Made by a program: the position numbers and the translations under genes. The notes beneath the pieces were generated by a model. The model made no database searches. It was not told where the DNA came from and worked only from the letters and a program-made list of their open reading frames with translations. A stretch of 32,342 nt of DNA from Sediminibacterium sp. (GTDB lineage Bacteria > Bacteroidota > Bacteroidia > Chitinophagales > Chitinophagaceae), in assembly GCA_027490265.1 (NCBI GenBank), contig JAIXYL010000015.1, positions 1-32,342 on the forward strand. The letters run 5' to 3'. This document shows, piece by piece, positions 8,454 through 18,023 of this stretch (positions within the stretch are counted from its first letter, which is position 1; every line of letters starts with the position of its first letter).

Positions 8454-9011
8454 CTACTGTTGTTGAGCAATAGGAACAGGAAACTGTTTAAACAACGTAT
8501 TGATGCCTTTTGCTGCCGCAGATACAACTTTAGTGGAATCATCTGGTAACGCACCTTTAAGCGTTGCTGTCCACAACATATGATTCTTGGCAGCATCTAC
8601 GATATGCAGGGTGATGGCGCCCTTACGGTAACGACCAGTTTCAATTTCTTCGGACTGCCATTTGTAATTGCGTTGTCCCATATAACGCATCATGCCATCT
8701 TGGGCCCAACTGGTTTGTCTGGTTAATACTTCTAACTTAATGGCAATGCCTATATTAATTAAGAGGTCTGCCTGTTGTGACACTTGTTTAAATTGGCGTT
8801 GCGTCATTTCAGATGCAATGGCTTTTTTAAGATAACCAACGCGTTCATTAAACCCTTCCGTAATGGTGTCACCCATGGCAGTTAATTCATAAAAAGCAAA
8901 AGTTTTATACTGACTAAAATTGGCATCAGGTGCAGTAGACACGTCTAAGACTTTTGGGCTAGCACAAGCCATACAACTGCACACAAATAAGACAAGTACA
9001 AGCTGTTTCAT
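8454..9011 (-). CDS. DUF4136-type lipoprotein
   Basis: 185 aa; lipoprotein signal MKQLVLVLFVCSCMAC, then FSQYKTFAFYEL and a domain layout typical of DUF4136. Confidence 0.8.
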   Translation of the reverse strand: MKQLVLVLFVCSCMACASPKVLDVSTAPDANFSQYKTFAFYELTAMGDTITEGFNERVGYLKKAIASEMTQRQFKQVSQQADLLINIGIAIKLEVLTRQTSWAQDGMMRYMGQRNYKWQSEEIETGRYRKGAITLHIVDAAKNHMLWTATLKGALPDDSTKVVSAAAKGINTLFKQFPVPIAQQQ

Positions 9012-9045
9012 GCCGATAATTTATCATTAAATATAAGACTAAATT

Positions 9046-9061
9046 GTACATTTATATGTAC
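9046..9061. repeat. Inverted repeat GTACAT-TTAT-ATGTAC in divergent intergenic region
   Basis: Perfect 6-bp arms with 4-bp spacer, between divergent genes starting at 9011 (-) and 9114 (+). Confidence 0.5.
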
Positions 9062-9113
9062 CCAAATTAATCTAAATCTTGGTGCATCTTGCATGAATAA
9101 AATAATTTAAATT

Positions 9114-9926
9114 ATGAAAAGGCTTTTCTCATTTCTTTTTTTGGCAATAACAATGGCTGCCCAGGCACAAGAAAAGTTTGATGAGATTTTACTGACCAAT
9201 GGCGTTGAATACGTTGGTAAAGTCAGAGAGATTACCGAAAAAGAAGTCAAGTTTTCACATAAAGGTGAAACGCTTGTATACACGATTGCCAAGAGTCAAA
9301 TTTTCCGAATTGCATTTGCCAGTGGTAGAACAGAAATTTTTTCTACAACAGCCAATAGCACAGAACCTACAGCAGTGGCGGATAAGGTAGTGTACAATAA
9401 AAACATGATTGCTGTATTGCCATTCAGATACGTGTCAAATAAGGCTTTTGCAGGCTGGGATGAAATGGCTTACAAAATTCAGGAAGAAGCCTATGTGCAA
9501 TCTTTAATCAATTTGCCTAGGTATAGTTTTCAGTCCCCAGCAGTTACCAATGCCATTCTATTGAAAAAAGGAATTAATCCGCAACAGCTACGCGCATACA
9601 CAATGGATGAAATTGCCAATCTATTAGGCGTTGGTATGGTGATGGTTGGAGAAGTGAATCTGCGCTCTACTGGCTTTTCACAAGTAAGTGCACAAACTGT
9701 TTTTCAAAACAATAATAAACCAGTTTGGCCAGGAGGCTTCTTTAATTCGAATACAACGATTGTCAACAACAGAAGAGTGGTTGAAAATTTTGCTACCAAT
9801 GTAATACTGAGAATTTACAATGAGTCGGGTGCAACACTATTTGTAAGAAGCAAAGAATCTTTTTGGAGTACCCCTGATGCATATAAAATCACCCTGAATT
9901 ATCTTTTAAAACGGACTGGGCTATAA
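9114..9926 (+). CDS. Secreted/periplasmic protein of unknown function with a CsgG/LpoB-like C-terminal region
   Basis: 270 aa; signal peptide MKRLFSFLFLAITMAAQAQ; MIAVLPFRYVSNKAFAGWDEMAYKIQEEAYVQSL and LGVGMVMVGEVNL resemble CsgG/LpoB-type domains. Confidence 0.6.
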   Translation: MKRLFSFLFLAITMAAQAQEKFDEILLTNGVEYVGKVREITEKEVKFSHKGETLVYTIAKSQIFRIAFASGRTEIFSTTANSTEPTAVADKVVYNKNMIAVLPFRYVSNKAFAGWDEMAYKIQEEAYVQSLINLPRYSFQSPAVTNAILLKKGINPQQLRAYTMDEIANLLGVGMVMVGEVNLRSTGFSQVSAQTVFQNNNKPVWPGGFFNSNTTIVNNRRVVENFATNVILRIYNESGATLFVRSKESFWSTPDAYKITLNYLLKRTGL

Positions 9927-9945
9927 TCACCCTAATGATTGAAAA

Positions 9946-12900
9946 GTGCAACAAGCCTTGAAAAAAAAACCTAATTATAGTCAGTTTCCCTTTCAGGCTT
10001 ATTGCCATTCTAAACTTGTTGTTGCGCTTTTTTTGAGTGTAGTATTGTTGCAAGCATTAACGATTCAACTGCATGCGCAATCAAAAGGCTTTCTGTATGA
10101 AACAAAACATTATTTAGTAGATCCTACTTTAAGTGATAATCAAATCAACTCATTGGTGCAAGATCAACAAGGGTTTATTTGGGTGGCTACTAAAAAAGGC
10201 ATTGCACGATTCAATGGATACCAATTTGATGTATTCAATGGGGGAGATTCAATCATCAATTTGCCCTCAGGCAATATTCCAAAGCTTGAAATTGTAGGAG
10301 ATGAATTATACGTAGCCACTGCTAAAGGATTGATACTGGTCAATACAATCAGCTTTAAAACAAAGCAACTAAAGCAAGACCCTTCAGCCGGATTTGCGGT
10401 TCTAGATATTGTACAACATCAAAATGGGGCCATTTATTGGTACAGCAATGATGGGTTTCTTAATAAAAAAGACGGGAATAAAATACGTCGATATCAACTG
10501 CCATTTTCATATAAATCAGTTAATCTTTCCTTACAATTACATGGGTCTACTATTTATATGTTCGATTTAAGTCAAGGCATTCTTTGCATTGATGCTAAAA
10601 CATTGCAACTAAAACATATTTTTCGGATTCCTTCTGAAGCAACAGATAACAAAATATGTATTGATGGCCTAGGAAGGCTTTTGTTTATGACAGGTACACT
10701 GGTGTATACAATCGATTCAACTCAAAATAAACTGAAAGTATTTACCGAAGCAGGTAATCATATCAGTGATGTATTGACGGTTAATAAGGACCAATTTGTC
10801 ATCAAAAATTATAATCAAATCTGGCACCACCGAAAAGATACTGCATACAATTACATGCAACTACTCAATACAAATATTTTTAGGCCAGTAAGAATCTTTA
10901 AATTATATCAAATCAATCAGCAGATTTTAGCCACTAGCACAGAGGGGTTGATTGTCGTACAGTATAAACCAAAAAGATTTTCTACAGTATATCAAACTTA
11001 TAACAAACGCAATAACAGTTTCGATGTGCCAAGAGGCATGGTGGAAGACAGCGCGCATATTTATTTTGGCACCTATTATTCGCTAGGAATTTATAATAAA
11101 CAAACACAAATTCTTCAAAATGCCATAAAAGAGCCACTTAGCATCCACTGGGCACTAAAAGAGGCTGATACAATATGGCTGGCAACTGAAGGCAATGGTT
11201 TAGTAAAATACTTAACCAAAACCAAAGCATCAATTCGATTTCAACCAAACTATGATGGTAAGAAGGTCTACCTCAAGTGTTTGGCAAAATGGGGGAAGGA
11301 CAGTTTCTTATTGGGTGGATATGAGTATCTGTTTTTGTATGATCGATCAACGCAAAAGTTTACAAAACAAGATTTGGTTTTCAATGGTAAGAAACTGAAA
11401 GATTTAGAAGTCAATCAAATTATCAGTTTGCCCAATAAATCATTTTTAATTGCCACAAATAAAGGCGTATATCGAGTTAACCAATTTTGGCAGATTACGC
11501 AACAATATCGTGCAAGTAAAGACACAGCGTACAAGGATATTGATTATGTTAATGCCATTTATTTAAGTAAGCAACAAAGTCTTTGGGTGGGTACATCTAA
11601 TGGTGTATTACTATTTGATTCAACTGGTAAACGCTTAAAACATTTTACAAGAAGTGAAGGGCTGGCAGGTAATAAAATAGCCTCATTGGTAGCAGATAGA
11701 AACCAACACTTATGGGTATCTACATTTACTGGGTTATCGGTTATCTATAAAGACAGCCATCAAATTGCAAACTACTTTATTGAAGATGGTTTACCAGATA
11801 ATGAGTTCAACCGAAGTTCATTTTTGCTGGCGTCTAACGGTGATATATTCTTAGGTACCGTAATGGGATTTATTCAGTTTTCGCCTTCCCAATTTGAATC
11901 ATTACCTTACAAAAAACGACCATTAAGCATCAGTAAAATCATTTATGGTACTGAAGGAAAAGAATTTGCTGATTATAGCCCAGCCAAACTCGGGTCAGGA
12001 AGCATCCGATTAGGAAAAGAAATTCGCTATGTCAAGATTTCATTTTTTTCCAATGCCGTTGAGTTACAGAAAAACCCATTATATGAGTACAAAGTAGAAG
12101 GCATACATGCCAATTGGGTCAGCATGGGCAGTACCCCAGTTTTACATTTAGATAATGTAAAAACTGGCGAGTATATTTTAAGAGTGAGGATGATCAGCGG
12201 CTATGGCAGTGAAGGTATAGTAGAAGCATCTTTTCCATTGGTTGTTCAACAATATTTTTATACCACGCCATGGTTTTATATCATCATGATTGGTGCATTG
12301 TTTGCATTAATTATCGGCTATATCAGACTATTATTAGCAAGAGAGAAAAGAATGCGTGACATTCGTCGAGACATTTCACAGGATTTGCATGACGAAATTG
12401 GCAGCTATTTAACGGGCATTTCTATGAATATAGATTTGTTGCAAAAAAATAAAGACAAATCAAATCAATACATTCAAACCATTCGGTTATTGGGTAAAAA
12501 ATCCTTACTCTCGTTAAAAGATGGGCTTTGGAGTCTTGACCCCAATTCTGATACAGCGGAACAACTCTGGGATCGCATTAAATCAATTACAAAAGAAACC
12601 CTTGAGCCCTTAGACATTGGCTATCAATTTGGTGAAGCACCAGGTTTAAAGTCAGTAAGACTAACCATGCTCGAAAAAAGAAATATACTATTCGCCATAA
12701 AAGAATGCATCACCAACAGTATTAAATATGGAGACGGAGGCATAATTTATTTTAATTGGCAAACCGAAAAAGGCGAGCATTTTATTAGCATTCATAACAA
12801 AATAGGTGCCCCAAAAGAAAAAATAGCTGGTGGACAAGGATTAATGCATATCAAAAATAGAATGAAACGAATTCAAGGAGACGCTTCGTTTAATTCAGAC

Positions 12901-12972
12901 GCCACTGATTTTACTGTAACCTTAAAATTACTATTCCTACATGATACAATTAGGCATTATAGAAGACAATGA
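9946..12972 (+). CDS. Sensor histidine kinase with periplasmic beta-propeller (Reg_prop) and Y_Y_Y domains, HisKA_3/HATPase_c core
   Basis: 1008 aa from GTG; LVQDQQGFIWVATKKGIARFNG propeller motifs, Y_Y_Y segment YEYKVEGIHANWVSMG, one TM segment, DISQDLHDEIGSYLTGI (HisKA_3 His box), ATPase region NILFAIKECITNSIKYGDGG and GGQGLMHIKNR. Confidence 0.93.
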   Translation: MQQALKKKPNYSQFPFQAYCHSKLVVALFLSVVLLQALTIQLHAQSKGFLYETKHYLVDPTLSDNQINSLVQDQQGFIWVATKKGIARFNGYQFDVFNGGDSIINLPSGNIPKLEIVGDELYVATAKGLILVNTISFKTKQLKQDPSAGFAVLDIVQHQNGAIYWYSNDGFLNKKDGNKIRRYQLPFSYKSVNLSLQLHGSTIYMFDLSQGILCIDAKTLQLKHIFRIPSEATDNKICIDGLGRLLFMTGTLVYTIDSTQNKLKVFTEAGNHISDVLTVNKDQFVIKNYNQIWHHRKDTAYNYMQLLNTNIFRPVRIFKLYQINQQILATSTEGLIVVQYKPKRFSTVYQTYNKRNNSFDVPRGMVEDSAHIYFGTYYSLGIYNKQTQILQNAIKEPLSIHWALKEADTIWLATEGNGLVKYLTKTKASIRFQPNYDGKKVYLKCLAKWGKDSFLLGGYEYLFLYDRSTQKFTKQDLVFNGKKLKDLEVNQIISLPNKSFLIATNKGVYRVNQFWQITQQYRASKDTAYKDIDYVNAIYLSKQQSLWVGTSNGVLLFDSTGKRLKHFTRSEGLAGNKIASLVADRNQHLWVSTFTGLSVIYKDSHQIANYFIEDGLPDNEFNRSSFLLASNGDIFLGTVMGFIQFSPSQFESLPYKKRPLSISKIIYGTEGKEFADYSPAKLGSGSIRLGKEIRYVKISFFSNAVELQKNPLYEYKVEGIHANWVSMGSTPVLHLDNVKTGEYILRVRMISGYGSEGIVEASFPLVVQQYFYTTPWFYIIMIGALFALIIGYIRLLLAREKRMRDIRRDISQDLHDEIGSYLTGISMNIDLLQKNKDKSNQYIQTIRLLGKKSLLSLKDGLWSLDPNSDTAEQLWDRIKSITKETLEPLDIGYQFGEAPGLKSVRLTMLEKRNILFAIKECITNSIKYGDGGIIYFNWQTEKGEHFISIHNKIGAPKEKIAGGQGLMHIKNRMKRIQGDASFNSDATDFTVTLKLLFLHDTIRHYRRQ

Positions 12973-13567
12973 AGTGATTCGTCAATCCTTGATTGATTAT
13001 TTTGCGAATGACGAGGATATTTGCATTAGTGCCACTGCACCACATGTTGATGCATTTTATGCAACAGCCGATATTTCGCCCGAAGTACTTTTACTTGACC
13101 TTTATTTGCCTCACAAAAATGGAAAAGAATCTATTAGAGAATTATGTGAGCGATACAAAGGCGTTTCAATCATTATCCACTCTGTTGCAGATGATTATGA
13201 TACCATTTTTTACTGTTTATGCAATGGGGCGCATAGCTATTTAACCAAAGGTGAGTCTTTGGATAAAGTAAAAGAAACCATACTGACCACATTTCAAGGA
13301 GGATCGCAGATGAGTGTAGAAATTGCGCGGAAAGTTGTAGAGTATTTTAGCAACAACAAACAAACACAGTCTATTAAAAACGACAATGGTCTCAATGACA
13401 GAGAAAAAGACGTTGTTCAACTAATTGTTGAAGGCAAGAGTTATAAAATGGTGGCAGGCGAACTAAATATTTCTATCAATACAGTACGAAAGTATATTAA
13501 GTCGATCTATAGAAAACTAAACATCAATACCAGTATTGAACTTGCCAATATTTATCTAAGAAAATAA
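12941..13567 (+). CDS. NarL/LuxR-family response regulator
   Basis: 208 aa; MIQLGIIEDNEVIRQS receiver, LLLDLYLPHKNGKESI phosphoacceptor Asp, SYLTKGE Lys, and LuxR HTH LNDREKDVVQLIVEGKSYKMVAGELNISINTVRKYIKSIYRKL. Overlaps the kinase gene by 32 bp. Confidence 0.95.
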   Translation: MIQLGIIEDNEVIRQSLIDYFANDEDICISATAPHVDAFYATADISPEVLLLDLYLPHKNGKESIRELCERYKGVSIIIHSVADDYDTIFYCLCNGAHSYLTKGESLDKVKETILTTFQGGSQMSVEIARKVVEYFSNNKQTQSIKNDNGLNDREKDVVQLIVEGKSYKMVAGELNISINTVRKYIKSIYRKLNINTSIELANIYLRK

Positions 13568-13570
13568 AAT

Positions 13571-13610
13571 AACCGTTGAATAATTTAATCGTATTAAATG
13601 TTCAACGGTT
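13571..13610. terminator. Bidirectional hairpin between convergent genes
   Basis: AACCGTTGAA-TA-ATTTAAT-CGT-ATTAAAT-G-TTCAACGGTT; two stacked inverted-repeat arms exactly between the convergent ORFs ending at 13567 and 13621. Confidence 0.75.
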
Positions 13611-13620
13611 TATGATGAGC

Positions 13621-14319
13621 CTAGGGGGTATCGTCAATTGGACTTAAAAATAAAACCTGAGCAGACAAAGGTGTAGCATTTTTAAAGCCTCTCAATACAA
13701 GTGTATAACTTTTCCCAGCAGTTGCATTAAAAGAAGGCAATTGCGTAACCAATGTATTTACCGAACCAGCAACAATAGCTGACACACTAAATGGCCCAGG
13801 ATCTATAGCCGTATAAGCTGTAAGTGCAGCATTGGTGCTATGATCATTAAAGCTTCTATTGGTAAACAATCTAACCGGCCCACCTGCTTTGATGATATCT
13901 ACTGGACCTTGGCCGGTACCTAAATGTAAAAAACGGACAAAGCTTTTACCAGCTGGTGGCACTGATTTATCGTCCTCCATCACTGAAAACTTAAGATTAG
14001 CAAGAGAATCGAATACGTAAATTGAATAAAATTTATTAGCCGAAAAGCTACCATTGATATTAACAGTTGCAGTAGTAGTGCCGGTGGGCCCAATCTTTAA
14101 GGCGATATTGCCTGCATCAGTACTTCTGTAAGAAGTAGAAGAAGGGTAGCTGATATTCCCAATAAAAAGGGCATTATTGATACTTAAATCAACGGTTGGA
14201 GCATTGGCAGACATATGCACCAACTTGATATTCGTTTGTGGTGTGGCATTGTCTTTTTTACATGCATTGGTAAATATGGTTACCAAAACACCAAGCATCA
14301 AAACGGATCGCTTCTTCAT
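13621..14319 (-). CDS. DUF4397-domain lipoprotein
   Basis: The ORF track starts at 14373, but MKKRSVLMLGVLVTIFTNACKKD (lipoprotein signal) begins at 14319; VKLVHMSANAPTVDLSINNALF... and FVRFLHLGTGQGPVDI repeats typical of DUF4397. Confidence 0.85.
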   Translation of the reverse strand: MKKRSVLMLGVLVTIFTNACKKDNATPQTNIKLVHMSANAPTVDLSINNALFIGNISYPSSTSYRSTDAGNIALKIGPTGTTTATVNINGSFSANKFYSIYVFDSLANLKFSVMEDDKSVPPAGKSFVRFLHLGTGQGPVDIIKAGGPVRLFTNRSFNDHSTNAALTAYTAIDPGPFSVSAIVAGSVNTLVTQLPSFNATAGKSYTLVLRGFKNATPLSAQVLFLSPIDDTP

Positions 14320-14395
14320 ATACACTTTTTTATCCTTGTAAAAATAGTCTATCAAGATGCGCAAGATTGGCACATTATCATGTACCTCAGATGAT

Positions 14396-16630
14396 TTATT
14401 CGTTGGATGCTACATTAATTACATACTTGGGAGGTGCGCTTTTTTGTAATTGATTTAATTCTTTGGTGTTTGAAATGGCAATATTGGTTGCGGGCACTTT
14501 TTTCTGATTCACCAAATACTGCATAACAGCAGTATTGCGCTTGTCCATTAATGCATGCACTTCTGGGGTGATTTTATCTCTGCCAATCAATTGCACACAT
14601 TTTTCTTCGGTTGATTGCAACCCTTGTGCGTTGGGCAATTTTGATGCAAGGTATTTTACAAATAATGAATCGTTGTTGGTAATACTATCGGTTCGGTGTT
14701 TCAATACTTGTGCAGGTAAAGAATTTGTAAGACCTAAATATTGTTGTTTCATTTTGAATACTGCAATGGCTTCAGTTTCATCTAAAATATTGGTCACCTG
14801 CGTCAACTCAATTTTGATGTCTGGTTTGTCTATGGCAATTTTAGCCAATCGATCTAACACCGTTTGTTGATTCGGCATTATATCGGTTTGCGCATATTCA
14901 AATTGCATTTCTTTAAAATCTTCTTCTTTACCGCCAAATAAATTCGCCAATAATCTAAATGGTGCAGTAGCGGCTTTAATAACCAAATTTTTAAGTACCC
15001 CCCAAATGACTCTACCCCATTTAAACTTGGGGTCATTTAAACTGCCTTTAACCGGAATGTCTAAATGAATATTGCCCTTAACATCTTTCAAGAGTGATAC
15101 GGCCAAACCAACAGGCAAATTCATAGCAGTGCTGTTCTTTACTTTTTTACCTGTTTTAATTTGACGAACGTCTAAAATATTTTTACTGTCTAATTTGCCA
15201 CCCAATACAGTGGTTTGGTTTTCATAAGAAATAGTGCCATTTAAAAATGGAGTGGCAACATAATATTTTGAGTATGGATTAAAATCGGTAATCAGTAATT
15301 CTTTAATAGATGCATCAATGATGATGTCTTGATAATGCTTAGGATCAACTTTTAAAGTGCCGCGCATTTTTCCTGAAGTATTCAATCTTGATTTTACACT
15401 GAATAATAAAAAAGGATTGGCACTACTTAATCGATCACTGCTTAAGGTCATAGAATCTAAGACATACCTAAATTTATCACCGTGGGTAAAATCAGTAAAA
15501 ATACACTGACCTCTGGTGACCCTGAATTGATTGATCTGATAATTATTGACATCGTATTCTCTTACAATCTCTTGTATATAGCCAGACATCATTAAAAACA
15601 CATTGGAGTATACGGTGGATGAGGTATCACCAGACATGGCCAATGGAGTGGTCATGATCCGTTCGTAATTAAAGCCCTTATCGTACATACTCAATCTAAA
15701 AAACGGATGATCCATACTGATGGATCTAAAGTTGTACCTGTTTTTGGCTGTATTAATGGTATCAATCAGCACATTGGTTTCGTCAATGGCTGTCAACAAT
15801 TCATTGGTAGCATCAACAATAGCAAAATCATTGGCTTTAATTGATCCAGATAAAGCGATGGCAGTCGGTTGATTGGCGTTACCTGATAACCACAGATTGG
15901 TATTGATAGCACCTTTCAATGATTGCACTTTCATGTAATCCTTTAAATAAGGATATAAAAAATCAATACGCAATTGGTCAACATCAATTTTGGCTTTATA
16001 GTCGAATGTGTTGGTATTAAAATGCAATAAAGCTTTACTGCGACCTCCAGTTGACAAATCAAAAGCCGTTTGTATTTTATATACAGGATCATCCCAAGCA
16101 ATTAAGGGAATTGTCACCACTCCTTTGATGATTTTAATATTGGTTAATGGCTTGGTATTGGTATAAAGAATGGTTGCATTGTTTACTTGAATATTTCTGG
16201 CCCAATATTTAATGGGTTGCGCATCAACTTTTGTAGCGGTATCATCAGCAAAAAATCGACTCATCAAATCGTCATAGTTAAACTTGTCGCCTTTTTGAAT
16301 GACTTGCAAATACGGATTAGATAATTCAACCGAAGTGATATCGTATTGACCAGCCCACAATTTATAGACGGCCATATTGATGTCTAAAACATCTGTTTTA
16401 AAAAAAGGCTTTGTAGACTTTGCTTCAAATACAGTGAAACCTTTGGCTGTAATACTTCCATTAAAAATATTCATACGCAAGCCTTCCATCGTTATTTTAC
16501 GACCAGTGTATGCCTCGCTGTATTTTTCAATTAAATATTTCGTGATTGGCGAAATAAATAAAACGATTAAAACAACCAAGCCAACCAAGCTGCTTGCCAC
16601 AATAATGGTACCCCTGCGAAAATGCTTCAT
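14396..16630 (-). CDS. DUF748/AsmA-like envelope protein
   Basis: 744 aa; N-terminal TM, KITMEGLRMNIFNGSITAKGFTVFE, and C-terminal PVKGSLNDPKFKWGRVIWGVLKNLVIKAATAPFRLLANLFGG, a DUF748 hallmark. Confidence 0.88.
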   Translation of the reverse strand: MKHFRRGTIIVASSLVGLVVLIVLFISPITKYLIEKYSEAYTGRKITMEGLRMNIFNGSITAKGFTVFEAKSTKPFFKTDVLDINMAVYKLWAGQYDITSVELSNPYLQVIQKGDKFNYDDLMSRFFADDTATKVDAQPIKYWARNIQVNNATILYTNTKPLTNIKIIKGVVTIPLIAWDDPVYKIQTAFDLSTGGRSKALLHFNTNTFDYKAKIDVDQLRIDFLYPYLKDYMKVQSLKGAINTNLWLSGNANQPTAIALSGSIKANDFAIVDATNELLTAIDETNVLIDTINTAKNRYNFRSISMDHPFFRLSMYDKGFNYERIMTTPLAMSGDTSSTVYSNVFLMMSGYIQEIVREYDVNNYQINQFRVTRGQCIFTDFTHGDKFRYVLDSMTLSSDRLSSANPFLLFSVKSRLNTSGKMRGTLKVDPKHYQDIIIDASIKELLITDFNPYSKYYVATPFLNGTISYENQTTVLGGKLDSKNILDVRQIKTGKKVKNSTAMNLPVGLAVSLLKDVKGNIHLDIPVKGSLNDPKFKWGRVIWGVLKNLVIKAATAPFRLLANLFGGKEEDFKEMQFEYAQTDIMPNQQTVLDRLAKIAIDKPDIKIELTQVTNILDETEAIAVFKMKQQYLGLTNSLPAQVLKHRTDSITNNDSLFVKYLASKLPNAQGLQSTEEKCVQLIGRDKITPEVHALMDKRNTAVMQYLVNQKKVPATNIAISNTKELNQLQKSAPPKYVINVASNE

Positions 16631-16741
16631 ACTTTATAGCTTACTAAATATTTCAAATTTAATTAATTTGGGTAAAATATCTTGATTCTGCTGATTCTGC
16701 AGGGCTTCAAAAAAATTAAGTGAATAATACTGCCTTAACCT

Positions 16742-16749
16742 TAATTTTG
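16742..16749 (+). promoter_or_regulatory. Candidate Bacteroidota -7 element TAATTTTG upstream of the carB-like gene
   Basis: Exact match to TAnnTTTG about 18 bp upstream of the ATG at 16767; no convincing -33 TTG element was seen. Confidence 0.35.
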
Positions 16750-16766
16750 CAGAATTCTTATAAAAA

Positions 16767-17960
16767 ATGAACCCTACGCTCAACTCCAACGAATCTGTTC
16801 CTTCGAAAAAGAAAAAAATCATTGTTTTAGGCAGCGGCCCCAACCGGATTGGTCAGGGAATTGAATTTGATTATTGTTGTGTCCATGGACTCTTGGCCAT
16901 CAAAGAATGTGGGTACGAAGCCATTATGGTGAATTGTAACCCAGAAACGGTGTCTACTGATTTTGACATGGCAGACAAATTGTATTTCGAGCCAGTTTTT
17001 TGGGAGCACTTATGGGAAATCATTGAATTGGAGCAGCCAGATGGCATCATTGTTCAGTTGGGTGGGCAAACTGCTTTAAAATTAGCCAAACGCTTACACC
17101 AAAAAGGCATCCCAATCGTGGGTACCTCTTTTGAGAATATGGATATTGCCGAAGACAGGGGTCGATTTAGCGATTTGCTTAAAGAACTCAATATCCCTTA
17201 TCCTGAATACGGTACCGCATACAATGCAGAAGAAGCCATTGAAGTGGCCAACAAAGTGGGTTATCCTGTTTTGGTAAGACCGAGTTATGTGATTGGTGGC
17301 CAAAGAATGCGCATTGTAATCAACGATGAAGAAGTAGAGAAAGCGGTGATCAGTCTATTGAAACATATTCCTGGTAATAAAATCTTAATTGACCATTTCT
17401 TAGACAGATGTCAAGAAGCTGAAGTGGATGCCATATTTGATGGGGATGAGTTCCACATCATGGGGGTGATGGAACATATTGAACCTGCAGGTATTCACAG
17501 TGGAGACAGCAATGCCGTTTTACCTGCATTTAATTTGACCCCATTGGTGATTGAAACCATGGAGTTTTATGCAGAAAAAATTGCACGTGCATTGAATATT
17601 AAGGGCTTGATCAATATTCAGTTTGCCATCAAAGATGGTAAGGTTTATGTGATTGAAGCCAATCCTAGAGCATCTAGAACTACTCCATTTATTGCCAAAG
17701 CCTATCAAATCCCTTATTTAAACATTGCAACAAAAGTGATGTTGGGTGCGGCTAAATTGTCTGAATTTACCATGGAGAAAAAACTAGAAGGCTATGCTAT
17801 TAAAGAGCCAGTCTTCAGTTTCGATAAATTTCCTGGAGTGAACAAGGAACTCGGACCTGAAATGAAAAGTACAGGTGAAGCCATTCGCTTTATTAAAGAC
17901 TTGAGAGACCCTTATTTCAGAACGCTGTATAAAGAGCGTAGTATGAACCTAAGTAGATAA
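16767..17960 (+). CDS. C-terminal half of carbamoyl-phosphate synthase large subunit (second ATP-grasp unit), stand-alone
   Basis: 397 aa; KKIIVLGSGPNRIGQGIEFDYCCVHGLLAIKECGYEAIMVNCNPETVSTDFDMADKLYFEP...VRPSYVIGGQRM...YVIEANPRASRTTPF...FDKFPGVNKELGPEMKSTGEAI matches E. coli CarB from about residue 555. No N-terminal synthetase unit and no C-terminal MGS-like allosteric domain. Confidence 0.92.
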   Translation: MNPTLNSNESVPSKKKKIIVLGSGPNRIGQGIEFDYCCVHGLLAIKECGYEAIMVNCNPETVSTDFDMADKLYFEPVFWEHLWEIIELEQPDGIIVQLGGQTALKLAKRLHQKGIPIVGTSFENMDIAEDRGRFSDLLKELNIPYPEYGTAYNAEEAIEVANKVGYPVLVRPSYVIGGQRMRIVINDEEVEKAVISLLKHIPGNKILIDHFLDRCQEAEVDAIFDGDEFHIMGVMEHIEPAGIHSGDSNAVLPAFNLTPLVIETMEFYAEKIARALNIKGLINIQFAIKDGKVYVIEANPRASRTTPFIAKAYQIPYLNIATKVMLGAAKLSEFTMEKKLEGYAIKEPVFSFDKFPGVNKELGPEMKSTGEAIRFIKDLRDPYFRTLYKERSMNLSR

Positions 17961-17980
17961 AGTATTAATACCTGATTTTG

Positions 17981-18010
17981 AGGCTGCAGCAAAAAACTGC
18001 AGCCTTTTTA
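17981..18010 (+). terminator. Rho-independent terminator downstream of the carB-like gene
   Basis: GGCTGCAG-CAAAAAA-CTGCAGCC followed by TTTTT. Confidence 0.92.
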
Positions 18011-18023
18011 TTTAGGTTTAATC

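Noticed and set aside
8443-8468. GCTCAA...TTGAGC inverted repeat near the convergent umuC/lipoprotein ends as a terminator
   Set aside because: Six-bp stem, 14-nt loop, no T-run, and partly inside the lipoprotein coding end; too weak to call.
16683-16700. Tandem 9-bp direct repeat TGATTCTGC-TGATTCTGC upstream of the carB-like gene
   Set aside because: Only two short copies; no supporting evidence that it is an operator rather than chance slippage.
16634-16843. 69-aa minus-strand ORF spanning the DUF748/carB-like intergenic region
   Set aside because: Overlaps the carB-like start on the opposite strand and has no family-like sequence. Considered as a possible missing CarB fragment, but the translation is unrelated.
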